Source of the DNA: Pseudomonas sp. UYIF39
GTDB lineage: Bacteria; Pseudomonadota; Gammaproteobacteria; Pseudomonadales; Pseudomonadaceae
Direction: 5' to 3'
Length of the DNA: 64,000 bases
Assembly: GCF_029963765.1 (NCBI RefSeq)
Contig: NZ_JALBYU010000006.1
Location: forward strand, 247,283-311,282
Part shown: positions 17,605 to 26,907 of the stretch, piece by piece
Numbering within the stretch: the stretch's first letter is position 1
Layout of the letters: each line of letters opens with the position of its first letter
The notes under the pieces: generated by a model
What the model was told of the DNA's origin: nothing
Databases searched by the model: none
The model's input: only the letters and a program-made list of their open reading frames with translations
Program-made: the position numbers and the translations under genes

Positions 17605-19007
17605 CCTCCCGCCTTCGCCACTCATTAACGCTGCGCCTGGCACTGATGTTTGCCCTGCTCGCCTTTGTCTCACTGACCCTCCTGGGCGTGGCGTTGTACC
17701 GGGGTCTGGAACGCGAGCTGATTCGACGCGACGACGCCGCGTTGGTCAACCGCATCGATCAACTGCGCACCTTCCTCAACGACAGCAACACGCTGGACCT
17801 GATCAAGACCAAACCGGCACTGTTCCAGAACATGCTCGGCAATCGCGAGGCGCTGCTGACCATCGGCGCCCCCGGACAAAAACCGTTACTGGTGGTCAAC
17901 CCCGGAAACCTCGCCGTACCGTCGCTGGCACCGGTGGCCATGGACCATCCGTTGGCGCTGGCCGACGTGCAGCACTACCCGAGCGTGGACGGCGTGCCCT
18001 TCGCGGCGCTGGCGGCGACCATCGACTCCGGCGACCTGAGCAGCCTGCAAGTGGTCACCGGGCGCCTGATGACCGAGCGCACCGCGGTCCTCGCCCGCTA
18101 CCGCCTCAACGTGTACCTCTTCGCCAGCGTGGCGGCGATTTTGCTAGCGCTGTCCGGTTACCTGCTGGTACATCGCGGGCTCTTGCCTGTGCGACGCCTG
18201 GCCCGACACGCCCAAGGCATCGGCGTCGGCAACCTCACCGAGCGTCTCGACAGCCAGGGTGCACCGCGAGAACTGCTGCCAATGATTGAAGCGTTCAACG
18301 CAATGCTCGACCGTCTCGGCAAGGGCTTCGTGCAACTGGGTCAGGTGTCGACCGACATGGCCCACGAACTGCGCACGCCGATCAACAACCTGCTCGGCGA
18401 AACCCAGGTCGCCCTGCAGCAAAACCGCAGTATTGAGGCCTATCAACAACTGCTCGCCTCCAATGTCGAAGAGCTGGAGCGCCTGGCCCGGATGCTCGAC
18501 AACATGCTGTTTCTGGCCCGCACCGACCCGGCCAGTGCTTTGCGCCAACGGCAGGAACTGAATGCGGCCGATGAAATGGAACGCATGGCCGACTATTTCG
18601 AAGGGCTGGCGGCGGATGTCGGGATCAGCATCGATGCCCAGGGCAGCGGAGTGATCTGGGCCGAACCGATGTTGCTGCGCCGTGCCCTGGCCAACCTTTG
18701 CGCCAACGCGATCAAATACGGCGCGCCTGACTCCGAGCTGCTCATCCGCGCCACACCCGCGGCCGCCGGCATCCACCTGCAAGTGCGCAACCATGGCCAG
18801 ACCATCCCCGCCGAACACTTGCCCAGACTGTTCGAGCGCTTCTACCGCATCGACGAATCCCGCGAACGCTCGGCGCACTCCAACGGCCTGGGGTTGTCGA
18901 TCGTCGCGACGATCATGCAGCTGCACAATGGGGCTTACAGCGTTAGCAGCAGCGAGGGCATCACGTGCTTTGAGCTGTTTTTTCCAGCGCGGCAATTGGA
19001 TGAATAA
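17601..19007 (+). CDS. Heavy-metal-type sensor histidine kinase
   Basis: A 468-residue inner-membrane kinase. TM1 is about residues 14-34, followed by a periplasmic domain of about 130 residues. TM2 is near 168-190 ([18 protein letters not shown]), then HAMP, and the dimerisation box [13 protein letters not shown] with His255. The N box ([12 protein letters not shown]), the G1-like segment, and the G2 box SNGLGLSIV form the ATPase. It lacks extra sensor domains, as in CopS/CusS. Start overlaps the response regulator stop. Signal unknown; metal by family. Confidence 0.88.
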   Translation: MTSRLRHSLTLRLALMFALLAFVSLTLLGVALYRGLERELIRRDDAALVNRIDQLRTFLNDSNTLDLIKTKPALFQNMLGNREALLTIGAPGQKPLLVVNPGNLAVPSLAPVAMDHPLALADVQHYPSVDGVPFAALAATIDSGDLSSLQVVTGRLMTERTAVLARYRLNVYLFASVAAILLALSGYLLVHRGLLPVRRLARHAQGIGVGNLTERLDSQGAPRELLPMIEAFNAMLDRLGKGFVQLGQVSTDMAHELRTPINNLLGETQVALQQNRSIEAYQQLLASNVEELERLARMLDNMLFLARTDPASALRQRQELNAADEMERMADYFEGLAADVGISIDAQGSGVIWAEPMLLRRALANLCANAIKYGAPDSELLIRATPAAAGIHLQVRNHGQTIPAEHLPRLFERFYRIDESRERSAHSNGLGLSIVATIMQLHNGAYSVSSSEGITCFELFFPARQLDE

Positions 19008-19080
19008 GGTCCCGGCACGCGGAGCGTGGGATCGATCAAGCCCGGACGTGTACCAGTTTTTTTCATTTTCTTTTCTGCGC

Positions 19081-19107
19081 TTTTGACCGGATCAGACGGA
19101 TCAAAAC
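19081..19107. repeat. Imperfect inverted repeat after the kinase gene
   Basis: TTTTGACCGGATCAGACGGATCAAAA forms arms TTTTGA-CCG and CGG-A-TCAAAA around a 7-nt centre. It lies 73 nt past the kinase stop, behind a pyrimidine-rich run at 19058-19085. It may be a terminator or part of a dispersed intergenic repeat. Confidence 0.3.
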
Positions 19108-19152
19108 GCGACTTCCACTGAAATGGCCAAAAACGCCACCCCCCTTGAGCAG

Positions 19153-19170
19153 TTTTGGCATAGGCCAAAA
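19153..19170. promoter_or_regulatory. Palindrome upstream of the thiolase gene
   Basis: Perfect 7-bp arms TTTTGGC and GCCAAAA flank a 4-nt centre. It lies 80-97 nt upstream of the thiolase start, a typical distance for a repressor or activator site. The bound protein is unknown. Confidence 0.35.
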
Positions 19171-19249
19171 TCATCGCTGTGTCTAGACTCACCCCCATAT
19201 AACAGTGCAAAAGCACATTTGAATCCAGGACTGTTCCAGGGGAGCCCGC

Positions 19250-20434
19250 ATGAACCCATCCGACATTTTTGTTATCAGCGCCGTCCGCTCGGCCATCGGC
19301 ACCTTTGGCGGCTCGCTCAAAGATGTGCCGCCCATTCAATTGGCCACTGACGTTTGCCGCGCAGCCATTGAACGTTCGGGGCTGGCACCTGAACACATCG
19401 GTCACGTGGTGATGGGGCATGTGATCCCGACGGAAGCACGTGACGCCTACATCTCTCGTGCCGTGGCGATGAATGCCGGCCTGCCGAAAGAGACGCCCGC
19501 CTTCAACGTCAATCGCCTCTGCGGTTCTGGTTTGCAGGCCATTGTCAGTGCAGCACAAAGTTTGATGCTGGGGGATGCCGGGGCTGCGCTGGCGGGCGGC
19601 GTCGAGTCCATGAGCCGCGGGGCCTATCTGTTGCCGCAGGCGCGTTGGGGCGCACGCATGGGTGATATGCAAGCCATCGACTACGTGCTTGGCGCTCTGC
19701 AAGACCCGTTTGGCGGTTTCCACATGGGCATTACTGCGGAAAACATCGCCGAGCGCTATGGCATCACTCGTCAGGCTCAAGATGAGTTGGCGCTGCTCAG
19801 CCAGCAACGGGCAGCCCGGGCGATTGCCGAAGGGCGATTCACCGACCAGATCGTGCCGATCGAAGTGGCGTCCCGCAAAGGTACCGTGACGTTTGCCACG
19901 GACGAGCATGTCCGCGCCGAAGTTAATGCCGAGCAATTGGGCAAGATGAAACCGGCGTTCAAAAAAGACGGCAGCGTCACCGCCGGCAACGCGTCCGGCC
20001 TCAATGATGGTGCCGGAGCACTGATCATGGCCACAGGTCAGATGGTTCTTGACCAAGGCCTCAAGCCCATCGCCCGACTGGTCGGTTACGCCCATGCCGG
20101 CGTGGAGCCAGAGTTGATGGGGTTGGGACCGATTCCCGCCACCCGCCTGGTCCTCAAACGCGCCGGCCTGACCGTTGCCGACCTGGATGTCATCGAGTCC
20201 AACGAAGCATTCGCTGCCCAGGCGTGTGCCGTGGCGCAGGAACTGGGCTTCGACCCGGAGAAGGTCAACCCGAACGGTTCGGGGATTTCTCTGGGCCACC
20301 CGGTGGGCGCGACCGGTGCGATTATCGCCACCAAGGCGATTCACGAACTGCACCGTGTTCAGGGTCGTTATGCCCTGGCAACCATGTGCATCGGCGGCGG
20401 CCAAGGCATCGCTGTGTTGTTCGAACGCGTCTGA
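19250..20434 (+). CDS. Acetyl-CoA acetyltransferase (thiolase II)
   Basis: A 394-residue thiolase, the usual length for biosynthetic/degradative acetoacetyl-CoA thiolases (AtoB/PhaA/BktB). Catalytic Cys91 is in NRLCGSGLQA, His350 in GHPVGATGA, and Cys380 in CIGGGQG. It interconverts two acetyl-CoA with acetoacetyl-CoA and can also cleave longer 3-ketoacyl-CoA. It stands alone in this window, without HMG-CoA or PHB genes, so its pathway role is open. GGGGAG before the ATG supports the start. Confidence 0.9.
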   Translation: MNPSDIFVISAVRSAIGTFGGSLKDVPPIQLATDVCRAAIERSGLAPEHIGHVVMGHVIPTEARDAYISRAVAMNAGLPKETPAFNVNRLCGSGLQAIVSAAQSLMLGDAGAALAGGVESMSRGAYLLPQARWGARMGDMQAIDYVLGALQDPFGGFHMGITAENIAERYGITRQAQDELALLSQQRAARAIAEGRFTDQIVPIEVASRKGTVTFATDEHVRAEVNAEQLGKMKPAFKKDGSVTAGNASGLNDGAGALIMATGQMVLDQGLKPIARLVGYAHAGVEPELMGLGPIPATRLVLKRAGLTVADLDVIESNEAFAAQACAVAQELGFDPEKVNPNGSGISLGHPVGATGAIIATKAIHELHRVQGRYALATMCIGGGQGIAVLFERV

Positions 20435-20864
20435 TCGACCCAAGCGAAGACGACGCCCATTGCGGGCGCCGTCTCGTTTTACCGCGATGGAATCAGTGCG
20501 CAATGCACATCGATTTCAGCTCGGTGCAAGCCTCAATGACCGCACGCCCAAACTCGCTTGGCCCATGCCCAACCGCCCCGACACCCACACCGCGGACGAC
20601 CCCGCTGCAGGCCAGTAGGTATCTCGATGGGCTTCATTCTTTCAGGCCCGAAGGTTCTACTAAACTACTCAGAACTACGTAGATTCAGTGAATGATTTCA
20701 CAGTACTGCTAAAGTGAAAGCACGCGTCGCCACATGCTCCCAAAGTCTATAATTTTCGAAGGTGGGTGGCTAATCACGGTGATGCCAACGCTCTCAAGCG
20801 AGGGCAGCATGAACTGAATCGCGTCATCATCGAGCGCGAGGGGCAGCAGACATGAGGTCTAAAT
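20435..20864. other. Gene-free interval between thiolase and EPS locus
   Basis: This 430-nt stretch starts with a terminator hairpin (20448-20474). The remainder holds several short frames with no recognisable product and AT-rich sequence from about 20640 on that probably contains the promoter of the sugar transferase gene. No JUMPstart/ops element was found. A short minus-strand frame at 20493-20622 resembles coding sequence weakly but has no start with a ribosome site. Confidence 0.5.
20448..20474 (+). terminator. Terminator after thiolase
   Basis: AGACGACGCCC pairs with GGGCGCCGTCT at 10 of 11 positions around a 5-nt loop, followed by CGTTTTA. It begins 14 nt after the stop codon, a good rho-independent form. 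Confidence 0.65.
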
Positions 20865-22289
20865 ATGATATTTGAGCCCAACAGTACCCGTTCCGTTCTC
20901 CAGCGAAGAAGCAGTACCAGTATCGTTATTCAGGCTGGTCTCGATTGTGTTGCGGTGACCGGTGTTGCATGGTTTTTGATCAATTATCATATCGGCTTCA
21001 TAACGCAGTCCTATGTCATCCTGCTCCTGTTGCTGCTGGGGGCGTTGGCCGTCGTGTACGACCACTATGCTATTTACCGCAGCAACGTTGGTTTTACCGT
21101 CAAAGCCTTCAAGCTTTTGAAAGCGTGGACTGCCACATTTGGCTTTCTCGTTGCCATGGCCTTTCTTACCAAGCAAAGCGAACAGTATTCGCGCTTATTG
21201 GTCGGGCAGTTATTTGTTGTTGGATATTTTGCTCAGTTGCTTTTGCACCTCGCGACACGCGAGATGCAAAAGAAATTTTTGACCCACCCGACTCAATTGG
21301 AAAACTCGCTCATCATTGGCTCGGGCGAACTGGCCAGCTATCTTCACAAGAAAATCAGCAATAATCCCTGGCTCGGTGAACGCATAGTCGGCTGTGTGTT
21401 GATTGGCGCGGACGATGATCGAGGAAGGGAAAGTCTGGAAGGAGCGCAACGTCTGTCGATACTGGGCGATATCTCCGACCTTGATGAGTTAGTTGTTAAA
21501 CATGCCATTCGTACCGTCTATTTCGTGACCCCTCTGGGTGGTTCAGAGGTCATCCAGGATGTTTATTTAAGGCTGTTCGATAAACACATCTCTGTTAACT
21601 GGGTGCCTGATATTTTCTCGTTGCGCTTGATCAACCACAGCGTTCGCGAAATTGCCGGCATTCCCGTGCTGACCTTGTCTGAAACTCCGCTGATGGGGAT
21701 GCGTCTGTTTCTGAAGAATCTTGAAGACAAAGTCCTGGCCTTTCTCATTTTGGTTCTTGCAGCGCCAGTCCTGGTAGCCGTCGCCATTGCCATCAAGCTC
21801 GATAACCCCGGCCCCATATTCTTTCGTCAGCAGCGTATGGGGTGGAGTGGAGAAGCTTTTCGGATCTGGAAGTTCAGAAGCATGGTCGTCCATCAGCCTG
21901 AAGACGGCATCGTCAAGCAGGCGCAAAAGAATGACCCGCGCATGACCAGGGTTGGCGCCTTTATTCGGCGGACCAGCCTGGATGAGCTACCGCAGCTGTT
22001 CAACGTTTTGATGGGGGAAATGTCTCTGGTGGGGCCTCGCCCGCACGCGATTCAACACGATGTGCAGTACTCGCCCGACGTCTCGGGCTACTTTGCGCGT
22101 CACAACATTAAGCCGGGCATCACAGGCCTGGCTCAGGTACGTGGCTATCGTGGTGAAACGAAGGATATAGATCAGATGATCCGACGCGTTGACTCGGACA
22201 TCGAGTACATCAACAACTGGTCGCTTTGGCTCGATTTCGTCATCCTTGTACGAACCGTGTTTGCCTTCTCCGGCAAGCATGCCTACTAA
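20865..22289 (+). CDS. Undecaprenyl-phosphate sugar phosphotransferase (WcaJ/PslA type)
   Basis: A 474-residue polyprenyl-phosphate hexose-1-phosphate transferase that starts EPS repeat-unit assembly. The N-terminal half has about four membrane helices (from residue 22, with [19 protein letters not shown]), then a soluble Rossmann-like part near [17 protein letters not shown]. The C-terminal sugar-transferase domain (about 285-474) shows the membrane re-entrant helix, [32 protein letters not shown] and [17 protein letters not shown] lies before the ATG. The donor is probably UDP-glucose or UDP-galactose by family. It is the plus-strand outer gene of the EPS locus. Confidence 0.9.
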   Translation: MIFEPNSTRSVLQRRSSTSIVIQAGLDCVAVTGVAWFLINYHIGFITQSYVILLLLLLGALAVVYDHYAIYRSNVGFTVKAFKLLKAWTATFGFLVAMAFLTKQSEQYSRLLVGQLFVVGYFAQLLLHLATREMQKKFLTHPTQLENSLIIGSGELASYLHKKISNNPWLGERIVGCVLIGADDDRGRESLEGAQRLSILGDISDLDELVVKHAIRTVYFVTPLGGSEVIQDVYLRLFDKHISVNWVPDIFSLRLINHSVREIAGIPVLTLSETPLMGMRLFLKNLEDKVLAFLILVLAAPVLVAVAIAIKLDNPGPIFFRQQRMGWSGEAFRIWKFRSMVVHQPEDGIVKQAQKNDPRMTRVGAFIRRTSLDELPQLFNVLMGEMSLVGPRPHAIQHDVQYSPDVSGYFARHNIKPGITGLAQVRGYRGETKDIDQMIRRVDSDIEYINNWSLWLDFVILVRTVFAFSGKHAY

Positions 22290-22308
22290 GCTGACATTAC
22301 CCAGAATA

Positions 22309-22330
22309 CCGGGGTGGCTTCCTGCCCCGG
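22309..22330. terminator. Hairpin between convergent EPS genes
   Basis: CCGGGG and CCCCGG pair around a 10-nt loop, midway between the sugar transferase stop (22289) and the GT61 stop (22366). No T-run follows on either strand, so termination strength is uncertain. Confidence 0.4.
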
Positions 22331-22365
22331 CATGAATTCAGATATCCGGAAACCTGAAGAAGCTG

Positions 22366-23487
22366 TTATGCCGGAAATAGATCCAGCGTACGCTCAACCT
22401 CATCGGGATCGATCCTAAAGCCATTGCCCTCTTGCGTACCGACCACAAAGCCAAAGTTTTGGTGATCACGATCCGTTAGATATTTGAAAAAACAGAGGAA
22501 GCGATTAGGGGGCTGCAAAACCAGCAGCGAACCACCCGGCTGGAGCACATTAACGCCGTGTATTAGATGACTCCCTTCAATCCCTACCACTGTTCTTGCA
22601 CCGGCACAGGCCGCCACGATAGTCGGAACATCGGATTTTGCAGGATCGATAATCCGAAACCCCCTGCGGTCACGCAGACGCTCGGCAAGTTCCAATTCAT
22701 TGCGTAACAATCGCAATTCTCCCGTGCCACCTCGCAGAACGAACACGCCTGGGTGATCGCAAACTTTTACGTGCGAGAGTAACTTTTCACCCATCGCCCG
22801 AAAACGCAGGTGCTTATGTCGATTTTGACTTAGGTCGTCAAAGATAACGAGCTCACGAAAAAATGCATCGCGTAAACGAACCGGCGTCATACCAAGCCAG
22901 TCCTCATAGCCGGGGGCGTGAAGTATGCAGGTCGTAACGGTGGACACAAGGTTGGCAGACACTGCCGTGGTCACCGGAACGCCTTCCTCGCATGCTATTG
23001 GATAGGTTATACAATCATCCATTAACCACGAGCCAAACCATTTATTCCCTCCAGCCGTACAAAACATCGCACCGCGATCAATTTCGTTTTTTACGCGAAT
23101 CTTTGGCAACCATCCAGATCTAGGCGACAACGAAGACTTGGCATTACCTTTGTAAAGAGTGCCATCAATTAACCAGACATCTTTAAGCAGGTAGCCTCGT
23201 GTTGACCCATGTTCAACACTGCCCACTCCTTCCATTGTGCGACGGGGATGCTCGTAAGGATAAAAAAGCTCCCCTGCCCATCCCGTCACACGTTCGAGTT
23301 GATTGGGAAGGAAAAAAGCGGGCGGAGCAATTGAGATTTCGCCTGGAGCAATTTCCCACGTTTTCACCGCTAGGCTTTGCAGCGTTAACGACGGCTTCCG
23401 TATAAGTCGCGTTTCAAAAATGTGTTTATACGCAGCAAGGCTCCACTTTGATTGGCCGCCACTCGTCAATGCGTTAAACTTCGACAT
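22366..23487 (-). CDS. Glycosyltransferase family 61 (DUF563) protein
   Basis: A 373-residue cytoplasmic transferase. The C-terminal half carries the DUF563/GT61 pattern: GFRIIDPAKSDVPTIVAACAGA, then VVGIEGSHLIHGVNVLQPGGSLLVLQP, the conserved glycine-rich nucleotide-sugar region. The middle segment ELVIFDDLSQNRHKH precedes a polar substrate region. No membrane segment. GGGGGGC lies upstream of the ATG. Last gene of the long minus-strand EPS run, 82 nt after the FemAB-like gene. Bacterial GT61 members add sugars to capsule or EPS; the linkage here is unknown. Confidence 0.75.
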   Translation of the reverse strand: MSKFNALTSGGQSKWSLAAYKHIFETRLIRKPSLTLQSLAVKTWEIAPGEISIAPPAFFLPNQLERVTGWAGELFYPYEHPRRTMEGVGSVEHGSTRGYLLKDVWLIDGTLYKGNAKSSLSPRSGWLPKIRVKNEIDRGAMFCTAGGNKWFGSWLMDDCITYPIACEEGVPVTTAVSANLVSTVTTCILHAPGYEDWLGMTPVRLRDAFFRELVIFDDLSQNRHKHLRFRAMGEKLLSHVKVCDHPGVFVLRGGTGELRLLRNELELAERLRDRRGFRIIDPAKSDVPTIVAACAGARTVVGIEGSHLIHGVNVLQPGGSLLVLQPPNRFLCFFKYLTDRDHQNFGFVVGTQEGNGFRIDPDEVERTLDLFPA

Positions 23488-23568
23488 ATGCCCCCCATCG
23501 CAATGTGGTTAAACCGAAACAGCGTTTATGGCCAAACACGTAAACCCTACTTCTTTAAAGCAACCTAT

Positions 23569-24711
23569 TCAGGTGGATACAATAGTTTCCAGTATAGGGG
23601 GTAATGCCAGATGAGCGTAGCGGCCGCGCAAGGTGTCGAGAAGCGCCTCTTCCGGCTTTCTAGAACAATGAAGATATATTTTGAACAGTCCACCAAAACC
23701 CATTTCACGATATCGACCCGCGACTTCCTCATCACTTGGTCCGTCTGGCAACCCAAGATGAAGTGTCAGCTTTTTGCCTTCGACAGCAAATAGAGGCGTC
23801 TCCCAAAGAAATTGCGCCGCGCCCACCTTAGGCAGTCGAACAAATAAATAGCCGTAGTTACCCAGCGTATCGACATCACCACCACGCCGTCTTTTCCATT
23901 CGAGAAGTCCATCGTCCGGGCGTGCCAGGCAAGTTCCGATATCATAATAGTCAAAACCATTTTCTATCGCCCATTCAAGCGCCATGAACGTGGTAATCGA
24001 GTTAATTTCACGTAATTTCTTAGCATCTGAAAATACACCATCGGGGTAGCCGAAACGGACGGTGCTCCAGTAGCGCTTTCCTGCCCGGGTAATCACGCAC
24101 CCAAGATGGCATGCAACAATTTCATCCTCCAGCAGTACTAGATCGAGCCGCCCGGCGCTTTTTGCCACCCGTTGAACTTCACGGGATTCAATTTGAGAGG
24201 CGGCTGCTCCATGCCTTGCGCTGGCATAGGGCTTCAGCATTTCCCGATCTGCGATTTCAATTTCGTCATCGTTCAAGGCCTGTTTCATACGATAGCGCAA
24301 CCGGTTCTTGCGCAGATTTCGACGCAACTCGGTATTGTACCTGGCCGTAATATCCTCAATTGACCTGCTCAGTGGAACGACAGCACTTAAATATTGAGGC
24401 ACATATAATGCCCCCAAGGTCGGCATTTCACTGACCCACACTGTCCGCTCTGAATTATCCAACTTCAATTGGCTATTAACTGTTTGAGATTCAGCGCCCA
24501 GTAGAACCTTTACAAATTCCCGCTGTGTTTTCCTGCCCACATAGAGAATGTCATAGGTGCTGTCTTCGCGCAGTTTGAACCTGGCAATTTCCCAGCGCCA
24601 AAAACATGCCCTCCCCCATATATCTTGCAGCCAGGCGAGCGCTTTCCGCAGCTCAAATCGCATTGAAGGAGAAATTAACTTACGTATTAATTCGGCTATG
24701 TATTTTTTCAT
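23569..24711 (-). CDS. FemAB/GNAT-like acyltransferase of EPS locus
   Basis: A 380-residue protein whose central part resembles the GNAT-like FemAB fold used in EPS and cellulose clusters: RYNTELRRNLRKNRLRYR, then LVLLEDEIVACHLGCVI, YWSTVRFGYPDG, and the AMP-like end ALEWAIENGFDYYDIGTC with LEWKRRRGGD. FemAB-type proteins associated with PEP-CTERM systems have this form, but the exact acyl donor is unknown. Start ATG at 24711 is chosen; a TTG at 24732 extends it by seven residues. It is separated from the upstream WecG-type gene by a gap, so it may have its own promoter. GC is lower than in the flanking catabolic genes. Confidence 0.6.
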   Translation of the reverse strand: MKKYIAELIRKLISPSMRFELRKALAWLQDIWGRACFWRWEIARFKLREDSTYDILYVGRKTQREFVKVLLGAESQTVNSQLKLDNSERTVWVSEMPTLGALYVPQYLSAVVPLSRSIEDITARYNTELRRNLRKNRLRYRMKQALNDDEIEIADREMLKPYASARHGAAASQIESREVQRVAKSAGRLDLVLLEDEIVACHLGCVITRAGKRYWSTVRFGYPDGVFSDAKKLREINSITTFMALEWAIENGFDYYDIGTCLARPDDGLLEWKRRRGGDVDTLGNYGYLFVRLPKVGAAQFLWETPLFAVEGKKLTLHLGLPDGPSDEEVAGRYREMGFGGLFKIYLHCSRKPEEALLDTLRGRYAHLALPPILETIVST

Positions 24712-24985
24712 TTGGTTATTAGCACACTTCAAGGAATGCCCATTTGAACTTACAAATCAATAAGCTAACTACTAGAAATGAGCGCCTCGACAGTCGAGCA
24801 CTTTTTTTCAAAATTTGCGGCGTCTGACAACATTTTGTTGACGCCAATCTTAATGATGAAAACGACCCCGAACATACCCGTCAAGTCGATAATTCCAACC
24901 TGAGTAAAGGTGCTACGTCGGGGTTTTGCAAGATATTTCAGCCGTGTTTTTTATGGCGCCGGCCAGGCGTCAAATTCTTGTAACG
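24712..24985. other. Intergenic gap within the EPS minus-strand run
   Basis: 274 nt without a gene. It contains an imperfect hairpin at 24819-24845 (outer arms GGCGTC / GACGCC) and a short CTCGA/TCGAG hairpin followed by seven T on the plus strand (24785-24808). The AT-rich part next to 24711 could hold a promoter for the FemAB-like and GT61 genes. Confidence 0.45.
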
Positions 24986-25720
24986 TCAGGAATCCCTGTA
25001 GATCAACGTGCGCAACAAGAACATCGGATTACCCACCACATAACGTCTGAATAATCGCTTTGGTTCACCTATCAGCCTGAACACCCACTCACAACCGAGT
25101 CGACGCACCCATTGCGGAGCACGAGTCACCTTGCCGCCGAGAAAATCCAGGATCGCCCCTCCGCACACGACCAGACATGGCGCACCGCTGACGGCTAACC
25201 TGGCAGCGACGGCTTCTTGCTTCGGCATGCCCATACCCAGCACAACCAATTCCGGCTGAAACTGCCGGGCAAGGTTGATGTAGGTATCCACCGGCGCAAA
25301 ACCATGGTGAGCAGAGACTACATTGACCGCAAAGAGCGCTTCGCTACGCTGCACCGCGTGGGCTAGAAAGGGCTCTTCAGTACCCCAGAAAGCCACGCGC
25401 CGGCCCTTGAACGCGGCCAGCAATTTGGGAATGAAATCGGTGCCATTCATATTCAGCCCCGGCTCCAGGCCGAGGCGACGAAACAGGATGGCCATGCCGG
25501 AGCCATCCCGTAATAACACGTCCGCAGCCAACAGCGCGTTAAAGTACTCGGTATTGGCCACCACCAGATTCATGGCATGGGCATTCGCGAACCCGAGCAC
25601 TGTCGTCACGTCAGGTCTGGATAACGCATCAATCAATGCTTGCTCGTCATCAACATCGCTGACCACCCTGAGTTTCCGGGTAATCGTTTGCCAGCTGTGC
25701 TGCCAGGATAAAGCACGCAT
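24986..25720 (-). CDS. WecG/TagA/CpsF family glycosyltransferase
   Basis: A 244-residue GT26 transferase. The conserved core is visible: TTVLGFANAHAMNLVVANTEYF, the catalytic-region LLRDGSGMAILFRRLG with the Asp-Gly motif, RVAFWGTEEP, and PELVVLGMGMPKQEAVAARL. The family transfers ManNAcA, ManNAc or Glc to a lipid-linked acceptor. The C-terminal basic segment RRLGCEWVFRLIGEPKRLFRRYV is the usual membrane-docking tail. Its ATG overlaps the TAA of the upstream GT2 gene (TAATG), indicating translational coupling in the EPS operon. Confidence 0.88.
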   Translation of the reverse strand: MRALSWQHSWQTITRKLRVVSDVDDEQALIDALSRPDVTTVLGFANAHAMNLVVANTEYFNALLAADVLLRDGSGMAILFRRLGLEPGLNMNGTDFIPKLLAAFKGRRVAFWGTEEPFLAHAVQRSEALFAVNVVSAHHGFAPVDTYINLARQFQPELVVLGMGMPKQEAVAARLAVSGAPCLVVCGGAILDFLGGKVTRAPQWVRRLGCEWVFRLIGEPKRLFRRYVVGNPMFLLRTLIYRDS

Positions 25721-26907
25721 TAGCTGTCATCTCGCTTCGAACGCACCCATTCAACCTGGCGCTTAATCAAAAATCCGAGATACAAAGGGATTTTCTTCAG
25801 CGCGTAGAACGGCGCATACAACAAGGCTGAAAAAGAAATAATACCGCGGCCAAATTGGCTCCATGCCAGCAAGATAGTCACACCCAATATTGCCACCCCG
25901 GAGGAAGCTATCAATGCTGGCGCCAAAGCGCCCGACAGCATAAATACCAACCATGACAGACCAAATGCCGCCGCCAAGACCAACGTCAATAGGGCCAAAG
26001 GAGGGACCAGCAAATCCAGCGTCATAGCCAGCAGACGCCAGTTACCCTGGCCAATCGACTCCACAAGCAACTTTGGCGTATCCCCAAGGATCACCCCTAG
26101 ATGACCATGTTCCCAGCGCGTACGCTGGGTAGTTAAACCTTCATCGCTGCGCGGAAAATAACTGGTCACAAGAGCATCGGGGCAGAACAAAGGCGGCTTG
26201 CCGCTTCGGCATAAATCCAGGCCCATCTTCAAATCTTCAACAATGTGGCCACTGGCCAAATTGGTCAATGCCAGATCCCGCCAGACAAAAGCCATTCCCG
26301 TGCCCATTAACTGACATGGCAAACCAAGCCGGGTCCAACCCTGCGGCCGTACCCGATTCTTCACACACCAGGCAAACTCGGCAAGCCGCACTTTTAGCCC
26401 GGAACCTGCTGGAGCACGCATTAAATTAAGTGCTTGCGCTGGTCGCCCTGAGTTGATGCAACAGATTGCCAAGCGCTCAATAGAACCCTCAGCCACCTGG
26501 CAATCCGCATCGATAACAATCATGACGTCCGGCGCATCGCTCGCCAAATGACGCACCCCCCAGTCCAGCGCAAAACCCTTGCCACGCTGCTGAACATTGC
26601 TGCGCTCCACCACCTCGGCGCCGGCCGTGCGGGCCAGCGCGGCCGTGTCGTCAGAACAGTTATCCGCCACCACCAATAGGCGATCACCCGAAAGCAACTG
26701 CGGCCGAATGCTATTTAACGTCGCGACGATGATCGAGGATTCATTGTTTGCCGGTATCAGCACCGCCAACCGCGGTCGCGATCCATGCGCCGACGAGCGC
26801 GATCGTGCAGGCAGGCAGGCCATCAGCACCTGCACAAACAGCACCAACACCGGCAGGAGGATGAGTATCAGCAGTGAGCTGAACAGCCAACTAAGTAATG
26901 TGATCAT
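25720..26907 (-). CDS. Membrane glycosyltransferase family 2
   Basis: A 395-residue GT2 enzyme with an N-terminal membrane helix (residues 3-27), the GT-A domain (LAVLIPANNESSII, LLVVADNCSDDTAAL, DVMIVIDADCQVAEGS) and a Q/RxxRW-like site as QRTRWEHGHLG. Several C-terminal membrane helices follow from about 290 to 365. This form is typical of processive or membrane-linked EPS transferases. It overlaps the GT4 gene by 4 nt and the WecG-type gene by 1 nt. Donor and acceptor are unknown. Confidence 0.87.
   Translation of the reverse strand: MITLLSWLFSSLLILILLPVLVLFVQVLMACLPARSRSSAHGSRPRLAVLIPANNESSIIVATLNSIRPQLLSGDRLLVVADNCSDDTAALARTAGAEVVERSNVQQRGKGFALDWGVRHLASDAPDVMIVIDADCQVAEGSIERLAICCINSGRPAQALNLMRAPAGSGLKVRLAEFAWCVKNRVRPQGWTRLGLPCQLMGTGMAFVWRDLALTNLASGHIVEDLKMGLDLCRSGKPPLFCPDALVTSYFPRSDEGLTTQRTRWEHGHLGVILGDTPKLLVESIGQGNWRLLAMTLDLLVPPLALLTLVLAAAFGLSWLVFMLSGALAPALIASSGVAILGVTILLAWSQFGRGIISFSALLYAPFYALKKIPLYLGFLIKRQVEWVRSKRDDS

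Noticed and set aside
18935..20503. Long minus-strand open frame opposite the thiolase gene
   Set aside because: It is antisense to a complete thiolase with all catalytic residues. The translation is rich in His/Arg/Gln and has no known motif.
20493..20622. Short minus-strand frame ending in a plausible protein tail (ELKSMCIAH)
   Set aside because: No start codon with a ribosome site; would need a frameshift to join the ATG near 20640. Not enough to call a gene.
20640..20864. Searched for a JUMPstart/ops element before the EPS sugar transferase
   Set aside because: GGTGGGTGGC at 20760-20769 is only loosely like ops (GGCGGTAGCGT), and the surrounding JUMPstart sequence is absent.
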